DNA of 64,000 bases from an uncultured Alphaproteobacteria bacterium (GTDB lineage Bacteria > Pseudomonadota > Alphaproteobacteria > Micropepsales > Micropepsaceae), in NCBI GenBank assembly GCA_903897605.1, contig CAIUCH010000054.1, forward strand, positions 62,001 to 126,000, read 5' to 3'. The stretch's first letter is position 1, and every line of letters starts with the position of its first letter. Position numbers and translations under genes: made by a program. Positions 56,768 to 64,000 of this stretch are shown here, one piece after another. The notes below the pieces were generated by a model. That model was not told the DNA's origin, searched no databases, and saw only the letters and a program-made list of their open reading frames with translations.

Positions 56768-58906
56768 CTACTGGATCTGCAACAGGGTCTGGTAAAGCTG
56801 GTCCACCACCGTCAGCATGCGCGCGCCCGCGGTATAGGCCTGTTGATAGGTGGTCAGGTTGGTCAGTTCCTCGTCCAGGTTGACGCCGGAATTGGACGCC
56901 ATCCGCGATTGGGCTTCCTGCAGCCGATTATCCTGAGTGGTCTGGTTCTGGGTCACCGCGTTCGAAACCGTGGAAACCTGCTGGTAGAAGGATGCGGCGT
57001 AATCGGACAAGGATTCGGTTTGGGCCGAAATGCCGCCCGCCGCCGCGAAATTGCGATTGCCGGTAATGATATTCTGCAGGGCGATGGCGCCGGAATTGTC
57101 GCCACCGGACAGCACGGAGTCGCCGGCGACGCTGGAGGCGGTGATACCGGGTGTGCTGAAGCCGACGCGCTGCAGCGCCTTGGCGACCGTAGGCGTCACC
57201 GCAAAATTTGTCGCTTGGTTGCTGAGATTGTTGTCGCCGATGCCGAACAGTTCCGTAAAGCTGACACCGGTGGTACCGCGCTGGGTGGTATCGCCGGTGA
57301 CATTGAGCTGATAGTCCGAATAGAGCGCCGATTTCGCGGTCGAGATCGAACCATTGCCGTTCAGGGTAAAGCTCGCCGCTCCACCCAATGCGGTGTTGAG
57401 CGCGCTGATGACATTGCCGATGGTCTGGCCGGCGCTGGTGGTGACGTTGACCTGCTTGACGATGTCGCCAGCGGGACCCTTTAGCGAAAACTCGATGACG
57501 CCGCCCGCCGCCAGGCCGCTGGCATCCGAAGCCGAAAGACCGGTCGAGAGGATGGACGGCGCCTGGGCCGTGAAAACATCGTTGAGGCCGAAGAATTGCG
57601 AAAAGGCGGTGCCGCCCCGCGAACTCGGCGTGGTGGCGTCGTCCTGCACCACGATTCCGTTGCTGCCATTGGCGGCAATGGATAACTGCCCATTGGTGAA
57701 GCTGGCGGTGCCGTTGGCGCCCAGCGCGGCATTGAGCGCGGTGGTAAAGCTGCCGACGGTCGAACCGATGGAGACCGAGCCGCCGCCATTGACCGACAAG
57801 GTGCCCGCGCCAAAATTGACATCGATGCGCGACACCAGATTGCCGGTTGAATCGGCAACCGCGATGGTAGTCTTGCCGGCGAAGTTGAGCGCATCGCCGG
57901 TCAGCAGGCCGGTGTCGCGGCCGGTCAAGCTGGTGGGCGGGGGATAGGCGGCGTTGGCATTGGTCTGGGCGTTGAAGGCCTGCGCCACATTCTGCGCGAA
58001 ATTGCCAAGACCCTGGGCGAGACCACCCAAAGTCTGGTCGCGCATGTCGATCATGCCCTTGAGCGAGCCACTCGACAGATGCGGGTCCAGCGGACTGGCC
58101 TGACCGATCACCAGGCCGCTTTGCGGGTTGGTGTCCTGAATCTGGATATTGCCATAGGTGCCGTTCTGCACGCCGCCGGCATAATTCAGCACCGCATAGG
58201 TATTGCTGACCAGGTTGATGCCGTCGGTGGTGGTGACATTGACGCCGCCATCGCCCTGCTGGTTGACGCGGATGCCCATGGTCTTGCTGAGGGTGTTGAG
58301 CGCGGTGTCGCGTTGATCCAGCAACGCCGAAGACGTATCGCCGAGCGCGGTGGCGGTCTTGATCTGCTGGTTGAGGGTATAGATCTGAGTGATCAGGGCG
58401 TTGGTGGACGAGATGGAATTCACCACCTGGCTGTCGACTTGACTCTGCAGAGAGGTAATCGTGCTGGAGACGTTGGAAATGTCGCCGGCCAGTCCTTGCA
58501 TCGCGTTGAGCACGGCGGTCGAACTTGACGATGAGGAAGGCGCCTGCGACGCCACGCCGAAGGCGGACGCCATATTGGTGAGCCCCGTCGCCAGGGATTG
58601 ATTGTCGCCCGGTCCGCCAAGAAGTCCATTGAGCTGGGTGAAAAAACCGGCCGCCGTGTCATATTGCGAAGCCGTGCCGCCGGCCGACAGGTTTTCCTGC
58701 TGCAGGAAAGCATCGACCACGCGCTGCACGCTGGCGATATCGACGCCCATCAGCTGGCCGCCGGCCGCCAAGGTCTGTTGGTTGACAACCCGGCGGGCAT
58801 AGCCCGGCGTGTTGACGTTCGAGATGTTGTTCGAGACCACGCCCAACGCGGCGCTGCTGGTCTTGAGCGCACTCAAGGCACTTGCTGCGATTCCGTTCAG
58901 GCTCAC
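56768..58906 (-). CDS. flgK: Flagellar hook-associated protein 1 (FlgK)
   Basis: The product (712 residues from GTG 58906) starts MSLNGIAASALSALKTSSAA and carries SNNISNVNTPGYARR, the rod/hook family N-terminal signature, and a C-terminal helix with NLTTYQQAYTAGARMLTVVD. The middle is a large Ser/Thr/Gly-rich region with repeated D-x-TG-NL patterns. TTG 58921 would add five residues; GTG 58906 gives the usual MSLN start and leaves room for a leader after the predicted transcription start. FlgK is exported by the flagellar system and caps the hook. Confidence 0.94.
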   Translation of the reverse strand: MSLNGIAASALSALKTSSAALGVVSNNISNVNTPGYARRVVNQQTLAAGGQLMGVDIASVQRVVDAFLQQENLSAGGTASQYDTAAGFFTQLNGLLGGPGDNQSLATGLTNMASAFGVASQAPSSSSSSTAVLNAMQGLAGDISNVSSTITSLQSQVDSQVVNSISSTNALITQIYTLNQQIKTATALGDTSSALLDQRDTALNTLSKTMGIRVNQQGDGGVNVTTTDGINLVSNTYAVLNYAGGVQNGTYGNIQIQDTNPQSGLVIGQASPLDPHLSSGSLKGMIDMRDQTLGGLAQGLGNFAQNVAQAFNAQTNANAAYPPPTSLTGRDTGLLTGDALNFAGKTTIAVADSTGNLVSRIDVNFGAGTLSVNGGGSVSIGSTVGSFTTALNAALGANGTASFTNGQLSIAANGSNGIVVQDDATTPSSRGGTAFSQFFGLNDVFTAQAPSILSTGLSASDASGLAAGGVIEFSLKGPAGDIVKQVNVTTSAGQTIGNVISALNTALGGAASFTLNGNGSISTAKSALYSDYQLNVTGDTTQRGTTGVSFTELFGIGDNNLSNQATNFAVTPTVAKALQRVGFSTPGITASSVAGDSVLSGGDNSGAIALQNIITGNRNFAAAGGISAQTESLSDYAASFYQQVSTVSNAVTQNQTTQDNRLQEAQSRMASNSGVNLDEELTNLTTYQQAYTAGARMLTVVDQLYQTLLQIQ

Positions 58907-58947
58907 GAGCAGAGATTCCAAATGCTATGTTGCCGGCAATCGATGTC

Positions 58948-58962
58948 GCAAGCCTCATGCCA
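58948..58962 (-). promoter_or_regulatory. Sigma-54 type promoter for flgK-flgL
   Basis: Read on the minus strand the 15 bases are TGGCATGAGGCTTGC, with GG and GC ten bases apart as needed for RpoN (-24/-12). Only the sixth base differs from TGGCAC-N5-TTGC. The predicted start is about 30 bases before GTG 58906. Late flagellar genes of Caulobacter use this sigma factor. Confidence 0.8.
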
Positions 58963-59127
58963 TGGCGGCGGCACGAATTTGGCCCGGAAATCAAGGCTTT
59001 TGCCTGTGTTCGTGTGAAAGGTAGAGGCGGCAGAGTTTGCCGGTCTGGGCACGAACTGCCCTGCTCAATGTGGTGCGATTAAGAAAGCGATTACCCGGAA
59101 AAGCTTGAGAATCGGCGGCAAAATCTC

Positions 59128-59142
59128 TGGTCCAGCCCTTGC
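59128..59142 (+). promoter_or_regulatory. Sigma-54 type promoter for fliK-flgD-flgE
   Basis: TGGTCCAGCCCTTGC, followed by T, has the GG-N10-GC spacing and the TTGCT -12 box; the -24 box is TGGTCC rather than TGGCAC. It lies 66 bases before the fliK start. The 301-base gap 58907-59207 holds the two divergent promoters and no gene; activator sites were not resolved. Confidence 0.65.
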
Positions 59143-59207
59143 TTCATCTCGTGCGGAGCAACGGGCCTCGCAGCATGCGGGACCGTCAAAACATTTGGGT
59201 TTGAATT

Positions 59208-60968
59208 TTGCCGGCGCTTTCCACCAGCACGATCGCAGCTTCCGCCAGCGCCGCCAGAGTGGCCGCCGGATCGGACATGCGTGGCGCGGACCAATCGTCC
59301 GACGGTTCGCCGTTTGCCGAGCTGCTGGCTGCCACGTTGCAGCAAGCATCCGCGCAGCAGGTGCCCGAACTGCAGCCATCAACTCAGCAGACATCAGCCC
59401 AGCAACCATCAGCGCAGCAGGTCCAGGCCGGTACCGCCGCCAACGACGACAATATTTCCGCCGCGAACGATGCCGACGCTCAGACAAATGGTTTGCAAGC
59501 GATCTCACAATCCATCTCCCAGTCCATACCCCAGTCCGGATCCAAGAATGATCGCGGCACAGGCGTTGACGCCCAGGAGACAGGCCAGAAATCGGGCGCC
59601 GAAAAGGACAAGACCGTCGACACGGCAATTGTGCAGCCGGTATTGGCGGCGCAATTGCCCCTGGTTGCGCCAGCGATACTTTCTGTTTCCCAGAATAATG
59701 CGCAGGCAACCGCAGCCGTCAGCAACGATGATGACACGGTCGCGAATCCTTCCTCTGCCATTGCTCCGAACGCCCAAAATGATGGCCCGGCACAGACATC
59801 GCCGCCGCCGACTTCGCAGACTGTGGGCAACGCCGAGATCGCTACGCCGAATCTGGTCCTGGCCACCGCCGATCCCAGTCAGACGGCCCAAGACCGAAGC
59901 GAAAATTCATCCGGCACCGTCACCGACAAAAGCGGCAAGCCGGCTGCACCCGTCAATGCCGGTGACGGCAAGCCTGTCGCCAGCAAATTGAACGACAGCA
60001 AGCCAATTCAACCGACTGATCCCCCGACATCCGTCCAAACCTTGATGGCCATCGATGGACTTGCCGCGCCGAACATGACCCCGGTGCCTGCAGCCGGAAA
60101 TACCGGCGCCATCGGCGCCACGATTCAGACAGCTCAGAACGGCACCATCACGAATTTGAGCGCTGCGCCTATCGCGAAAGATACGGCGCCGGCGGACCGG
60201 CCTGCTCAAACCAACTCCCAACCTTCGGCATTCCTTCCGCCGGCATCGTTGGACTTTGCCGCGACCCTGGCGGCCGGCAACAAGGACGCGGGTCAAAGCA
60301 TCAGCCCGCTTCAGGCTGCGCTGACCGCAACCGGCGACGCCAAGCCGGTGCACGCTTCGGCCGCCGACGCGGCGCCCCAGTCGCAAATCGATATTCCCGC
60401 CGTGGCGGTTCATGCCGCGGCCGAAACTCCGGCACCGCAAAGCGGCGTGGGAGCAGTCACCCTGGCAAACCCCGGTCTCCAGCCGGCCGCCAGCAATGCC
60501 ACGGTCGCCATTTCGGTGCATATTGCCGCCGCGAATTCCGATCCCACGCCCAACCTGGATGCGATGGCGGTCAGCATCGCCGCGCGTGCGCTAAGCGGCG
60601 CCAAGCAATTCGAGATTCGCCTGGACCCGCCCGAGCTGGGCCGCGTCGATGTCCGCCTCTCGATCGATGCGAGCGGCAAGACCCAAGCGCACATGACAGC
60701 CGATCAACCCCAAACGCTCGACCTGTTGCAGAAAGATGCGCCCAACCTGACCCAGGCGCTGCGCGACGCCGGTCTGGATGTTTCGCAGAGCGGTCTCAAT
60801 TTCTCGCTGCGCGGTCAGGACCGGCAAAACGGTGACGGCAACGACAATACGGGCCAGGGACGGCGGACCGATCTCACCGCGTCACAGACCATCCAGGCGA
60901 CGCAGAGCCCGGCCGCGATTTCCTTCAATGGCGCCGCCGCCGATGCGCGCGTCGATATCCATGTCTAA
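59208..60968 (+). CDS. fliK: Flagellar hook-length control protein (FliK)
   Basis: FliK measures hook length and switches export specificity. The 586-residue product has a long low-complexity Gln/Ser/Ala/Thr-rich N-terminal part (repeats such as AQQPSAQQ) and a C-terminal hook domain with KQFEIRLDPPELGRVDVRLS, LQKDAPNLTQALRDAGLDVS and FSLRG, diagnostic for FliK. TTG 59208 is the first start; ATG 59277 (MRGADQSSDG) is an alternative. It begins the fliK-flgD-flgE unit. Confidence 0.9.
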   Translation: MPALSTSTIAASASAARVAAGSDMRGADQSSDGSPFAELLAATLQQASAQQVPELQPSTQQTSAQQPSAQQVQAGTAANDDNISAANDADAQTNGLQAISQSISQSIPQSGSKNDRGTGVDAQETGQKSGAEKDKTVDTAIVQPVLAAQLPLVAPAILSVSQNNAQATAAVSNDDDTVANPSSAIAPNAQNDGPAQTSPPPTSQTVGNAEIATPNLVLATADPSQTAQDRSENSSGTVTDKSGKPAAPVNAGDGKPVASKLNDSKPIQPTDPPTSVQTLMAIDGLAAPNMTPVPAAGNTGAIGATIQTAQNGTITNLSAAPIAKDTAPADRPAQTNSQPSAFLPPASLDFAATLAAGNKDAGQSISPLQAALTATGDAKPVHASAADAAPQSQIDIPAVAVHAAAETPAPQSGVGAVTLANPGLQPAASNATVAISVHIAAANSDPTPNLDAMAVSIAARALSGAKQFEIRLDPPELGRVDVRLSIDASGKTQAHMTADQPQTLDLLQKDAPNLTQALRDAGLDVSQSGLNFSLRGQDRQNGDGNDNTGQGRRTDLTASQTIQATQSPAAISFNGAAADARVDIHV

Positions 60969-60980
60969 AGGACAGATGCC

Positions 60981-61655
60981 ATGACAACGCCCGTGACCAG
61001 CACCACCCAGAATCCTGCCGCCGCCACATCGGGCGCGGCCGCCAGTTCGGATGCAATGTCGCAACTGTCCGGAAATTTCAACACCTTCCTCACTCTCTTG
61101 ACCAGCCAGCTCAAGAACCAGGATCCGACTAGTCCGATGGATACCAACACCTTCACCCAGCAGCTGGTGGAATACAGCCAGGTCGAACAGCAGATCGCCA
61201 CCAACACCAATCTCAAGAGCCTGATCACCCAGGGATCGACCCAGATCGGCGCCTATGCCACCTCCTATCTGGGCAAGGCAGTCTCGGTGACCAACGGCAA
61301 TGCTTCGCTCACCAATGGCGCGGCGACCTGGACATACAGCCTCGCCACCGCCGCATCCTCGAACACGCTCACGGTCACCGACGCCAACGGCAAAGTGGTC
61401 TATTCCAATAATGGCGAGGTCACGGCGGGCAATCACCAGTTCAACTGGAACGGCCAGGACAATAACGGCAACCAGCTCGCCGATGGCACCTACACGCTGG
61501 CCGTCATCGCCAAAGCTTCGGATGGCTCGGCAGTGACCTCTCAGGTCGCCAGCGCCGGCGTGGTGAGCGAAATCGACATGACCTCGGGCACGCCACAACT
61601 GATGATCGGCGGCATGAAAATCGGCCTTGGCGATATCGCCAATGTCGCGAACTGA
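60981..61655 (+). CDS. flgD: Flagellar hook assembly scaffold (FlgD)
   Basis: FlgD caps the growing hook. The 224-residue product has the conserved N-terminal FNTFLTLLTSQLKNQDPTSP and MDTNTFTQQLVEYSQVEQQI, and a C-terminal FlgD Ig/Tudor part (GNHQFNWNGQDNNGNQLADG, TYTLAV). GGACAGATGCC precedes the ATG, 12 bases after fliK. Confidence 0.96.
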   Translation: MTTPVTSTTQNPAAATSGAAASSDAMSQLSGNFNTFLTLLTSQLKNQDPTSPMDTNTFTQQLVEYSQVEQQIATNTNLKSLITQGSTQIGAYATSYLGKAVSVTNGNASLTNGAATWTYSLATAASSNTLTVTDANGKVVYSNNGEVTAGNHQFNWNGQDNNGNQLADGTYTLAVIAKASDGSAVTSQVASAGVVSEIDMTSGTPQLMIGGMKIGLGDIANVAN

Positions 61656-61740
61656 TTGTTGAACAACTGGCGCCCGGAAGCAGCGCCTTTATCGCGACGG
61701 CAGCGGACGAAGTCCAACCCTGCGCAAGGAAATGGAAAAA

Positions 61741-63051
61741 ATGAGTCTCTATGGATCAATGGCCATCGGTGTTGCCGGCCCGCAAGCGAACAGCGCGTCC
61801 TTAAGTGCGGTTTCGTCCAACATCGCCAACGTCAACACTGTCGGCTATAAGGAAGCGACCGCCAGTTTCTCGACCTTCCTCAACGCCACCGCCGGCGTGG
61901 GCGCTAATTCCTCGGCCGGCGTCGCCGTCACGGTCGGACAGGACATCACCACTCAGGGCTTGCCCACGACAACTTCGTCGAATACCGACATGTCGATTTC
62001 GGGCAACGGCTTCTTCGTGGTGACGGCGAATCCGACCGGCACCGGCACCCGCGAATTCACCCGCGCCGGCAGCTTCACACCCGACGTGAACGGCAATCTG
62101 GTCAACGCAGCGGGTCTTTATTTGCTGGGTTACAAACTGGACTCCGCCGGCAACGTGCCCACCGATGCCAGCGCGCTCAGCCTAGTCAATACATCGTCGA
62201 TCTCGGGCGCGGCCCAGGCGACAGGCAATCTCACGATCCAGGCCAACCTTCAATCGCAGTCGACCGTGGATGGCAGTTATGTGGCGGGCGACATGACGGC
62301 GGGCAATGTGTCGCCGGACTTCACCCGAACGGTCAATGTCTATGACAGCCAGGGCGGCAGCCAGCCGATCACCTTCTCCTTTATCAAGACCGCGGCCAAC
62401 AAATGGGCCTATGAAGCCAGCTATGCCGGCAACGCCACCAATCTGACGGCGGCAGGCACGATCTCGCAGGGCACCGTCTCGTTCAACTCCGACGGCACGC
62501 TTGGCAACGTCAATGGCGCTGCACCGGCATCGGGTGTGGTCGCACTGACCATTCCCTGGAAGCTTTCGACCTCGGGCCTCAATCCGCAGACCATCTCGCT
62601 CAATCTGGGCACGGTCGGCGGCAGCGACGGCTTGACCCAGGCTGATGCACCCTCCGTGTTGAACGGTACGCATATCGACGGCACGCCCTATGGCAGTGTC
62701 ACCGGCGTTTCCGTGGCCAAGGACGGCACCGTGACGGCGCAATTCTCCAACGGCCTCTCGCAAGATGTCTACAAAGTTCCCGTCGCCACCTTCACCAATC
62801 CGAACGGGTTGGGGCAGGTTTCGGGCAACGCCTATGTCATCACCAAAAACAGCGGCGCCGCGAACATCAATTTGGCGAATTCAGGCACGGCGGGCACCAT
62901 CCAATCCAAATCGCTGGAAGGCTCCACCGTCGATCTCGCCACCGAGTTTACCAATCTGATCACCACGCAGCGGGCTTATTCGGCGTGTGCACGAATCATC
63001 ACCACGGCGGATCAGATGCTGCAGCAACTCGAACAACTGCCGACGCAATAA
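61741..63051 (+). CDS. flgE: Flagellar hook protein (FlgE)
   Basis: The 436-residue protein starts MSLYGSMAIGVAGPQANSAS and has the rod/hook signature (VSSNIANVNTVGYKEATASF), the DMSISGNGFFVV segment, FlgE D2 domain and the C-terminal AYSACARIITTADQMLQQLE helix. ATG 61741 is favoured over ATG 61732, since it gives the family start with AAGGAA upstream. The Cys in SACARI where most relatives have SANTR is unusual. A strong hairpin follows. Confidence 0.96.
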   Translation: MSLYGSMAIGVAGPQANSASLSAVSSNIANVNTVGYKEATASFSTFLNATAGVGANSSAGVAVTVGQDITTQGLPTTTSSNTDMSISGNGFFVVTANPTGTGTREFTRAGSFTPDVNGNLVNAAGLYLLGYKLDSAGNVPTDASALSLVNTSSISGAAQATGNLTIQANLQSQSTVDGSYVAGDMTAGNVSPDFTRTVNVYDSQGGSQPITFSFIKTAANKWAYEASYAGNATNLTAAGTISQGTVSFNSDGTLGNVNGAAPASGVVALTIPWKLSTSGLNPQTISLNLGTVGGSDGLTQADAPSVLNGTHIDGTPYGSVTGVSVAKDGTVTAQFSNGLSQDVYKVPVATFTNPNGLGQVSGNAYVITKNSGAANINLANSGTAGTIQSKSLEGSTVDLATEFTNLITTQRAYSACARIITTADQMLQQLEQLPTQ

Positions 63052-63065
63052 ACTTAACGCGATGA

Positions 63066-63101
63066 CCCGCGAAAAGCCCGAAAACATGGGCTTTTCGCGG
63101 G
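63066..63101 (+). terminator. Hairpin after flgE, likely terminator
   Basis: CCCGCGAAAAGCCC pairs perfectly with GGGCTTTTCGCGGG (14 base pairs) around an 8-base loop. No T run follows, so it may be a processing or attenuating hairpin rather than a simple terminator. It separates the fliK-flgD-flgE unit from sciP. Confidence 0.7.
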
Positions 63102-63204
63102 CATTCTAAGGAGCGTCTTATCAGTTCATTTACCACGGCTCTTAGCCTTTTTTTAACGGCGCAGGCGCTATTTTGGAGCCAAGTCGTGGTTTGGGAGTAG
63201 CGTA

Positions 63205-63480
63205 ATGATGGAAGAGCGCAAAGGACGTGTGAGCTATGTCATCGGCCCCGAAGGGAGCCCGCTGACGCTCGCCGATCTTCCACCGCCCTCGACGCGGCGC
63301 TGGGTCATCCGGCGCAAGGCCGAAGTCGTTGCCGCGGTGCGCGGTGGCCTGCTGAGCTTGGACGAAGCCTGCCGCCGTTATACGTTGACAGTGGAGGAAT
63401 TCCTCGCCTGGCAGCATGCGATCGATCGCTTCGGTCTGGCCGGGCTTCGTGCGACCAGGGTCCAGCAGTATCGCAATTGA
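63205..63480 (+). CDS. sciP: CtrA inhibitor SciP (DUF1153)
   Basis: The 91-residue protein matches SciP: YVIGPEGSPLTLADLPPPST, RRWVIRRKAEVVAAVRGGLL and SLDEACRRYTLTVEEFLAWQ, a helix-turn-helix fold. In Caulobacter SciP blocks the cell-cycle regulator CtrA from activating its promoters late in the cycle, and its gene lies in the same flagellar neighbourhood. GGGAGTAGCG precedes the ATG; ATG 63208 is also possible. Its presence implies a CtrA network in this organism. Confidence 0.95.
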   Translation: MMEERKGRVSYVIGPEGSPLTLADLPPPSTRRWVIRRKAEVVAAVRGGLLSLDEACRRYTLTVEEFLAWQHAIDRFGLAGLRATRVQQYRN

Positions 63481-63490
63481 CCGCGTAGCG

Positions 63491-63538
63491 GTCATCCCCG
63501 GCGAGCATCCGAAGGATGCGAAGGAAGGGGATCCAGGA
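63491..63538 (+). repeat. Half copy of TCATCCCCGG palindromic element
   Basis: GTCATCCCCGGCGAGC is followed by a GCATCC-gaa-GGATGC hairpin and GAAGGGGATCCAGG, matching the left half of the complete elements at 3287 and 29551. It starts 11 bases after the sciP stop. Confidence 0.7.
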
Positions 63539-63615
63539 GAAACGTAAGTTCTACGCGCAGCCGCGTACTTCTTAAGAAAAGCTTTCCAGGGCGCGGAAAA
63601 TCTCCGCCCTTATGC

Positions 63616-63630
63616 TTAAGCCAAATTTTA
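63616..63630 (+). promoter_or_regulatory. Candidate CtrA box upstream of fliF
   Basis: TTAA-GCCAAAT-TTTA agrees with the CtrA pattern TTAA-N7-TTAA at seven of eight fixed bases and lies 60 bases before the fliF start. A weaker match, TTAA-N7-TTTC, lies at 63572-63586. Caulobacter fliF is a CtrA-controlled class II gene, so position fits. Confidence 0.45.
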
Positions 63631-63689
63631 CCACAAGCACGGCAATGTTTGCCTAGCAGGAACGGTTCCTGGCTGGGAGGATTTTGCTC

Positions 63690-64000
63690 GTGCCCGAATT
63701 TTTCAAGGCAGTCGGTGCTGCGCGTTTCGGCGTCATGGCCGGCGTCGCCGCTGTCCTGACGGCTTTCTTTCTCTATATCGCCGGCGCGATCACCGAGCCG
63801 CCCAAGACCATCCTCTTCGGCGGCCTGGAGCCGCGCGACGCCGCCGCCGTTACCGCCAAGCTCGAAGGCATGAGCGTGAAATACGATGCCAAGGCGGACG
63901 GCACGATCCTGGTGCCGGCCGACCAGGTGACCAAGCTGCGCATGGCGCTGGCGCAGGACAATCTGCCCGCCGCCGGCGTCGGTTATGAAATTTTCGACAA
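63690..64000 (+). CDS. fliF: Flagellar MS-ring protein FliF (5' part, runs off the window)
   Basis: The first 103 residues start at GTG 63690 with GGGAGG nine bases upstream (TTG 63684 is an alternative). They contain a membrane helix (FGVMAGVAAVLTAFFLYIAG) and the FliF periplasmic start (ILFGGLEPRDAAAVTAKLEG, VPADQVTKLRMALAQDNLPA). The MS ring is the base on which the flagellum is built. The gene is cut by the end of the window. Confidence 0.93.
   Translation, partial: MPEFFKAVGAARFGVMAGVAAVLTAFFLYIAGAITEPPKTILFGGLEPRDAAAVTAKLEGMSVKYDAKADGTILVPADQVTKLRMALAQDNLPAAGVGYEIFD

Noticed and set aside
61680-61700. A GG..GC pair upstream of flgE as a sigma-54 promoter
   Set aside because: The spacing is nine bases rather than ten and flgE is close behind flgD.

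Overview
This is a contiguous, gene-dense, GC-rich chromosomal segment of an alphaproteobacterium. The class is supported by a SciP-type CtrA inhibitor beside flagellar genes, a fliK-flgD-flgE-sciP-fliF order like that of Caulobacter, a petABC bc1 operon followed by mtnP and apt, long UvrB and L25 proteins, and many short palindromic repeats of the type common in this class. Genus cannot be assigned from the window; a Caulobacterales- or Micropepsales-like relative would fit.

Layout. 1-3.3 kb: a small periplasmic protein, a NIPSNAP-like protein and uvrB. 3.3-6 kb: a GreA/GreB-like gene broken by a palindromic element, then an AT-rich island carrying one long gene with a PD-(D/E)XK nuclease-like C-terminus that is split by a -1 frame change at a run of seven A. 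6-8.3 kb: two cold-shock genes with related leaders, arsC and small proteins. 8.3-18.3 kb: a SOD-like protein with missing metal ligands, glnD, trpS, a FolM-like reductase, folB, uvrC, pgsA, moaD, moaE and ilvE. 18.4-26.9 kb: an OmpR/EnvZ-type two-component pair, proC, ybjN-like, ubiK, lgt, midA, pgeF, prs and a GST. 27-29.8 kb: rplY, pth and ychF, the last followed by a repeat and a relic copy of its own 3' end. 29.9-35 kb (minus strand): mtnP, apt, GST, mtnA and a class II aldolase/short-chain dehydrogenase fusion, which together look like a methylthioadenosine salvage shunt. 35-42.7 kb: petABC, trmL, a TerC-like protein, a PP2C-like phosphatase carrying an in-frame palindromic insertion, cca preceded by a duplicate of its own 5' end, a CoA-pyrophosphatase-like NUDIX gene and a DUF1285 gene. 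42.9-49.6 kb: a MoxR/DUF58/BatA-DUF4159 membrane operon. 49.6-54.6 kb: GNAT, NUDIX, a single-domain response regulator with an unknown partner, motA, ilvA and tRNA-Met. 54.6-64 kb: mnmA and a flagellar hook region (flgL, flgK, fliK, flgD, flgE, sciP, start of fliF) with two good sigma-54 promoter matches facing apart.

Most of the window is ordinary housekeeping. The less ordinary signals are: (i) the transferred nuclease-like gene and its homopolymer frame change; (ii) several families of small palindromic elements, two of them inside genes and two next to duplicated gene ends; (iii) the MTA-shunt gene group with its fused aldolase/dehydrogenase; and (iv) the apparently non-catalytic SOD-like protein. 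All matches were made by eye from translated sequence; no database search was run.
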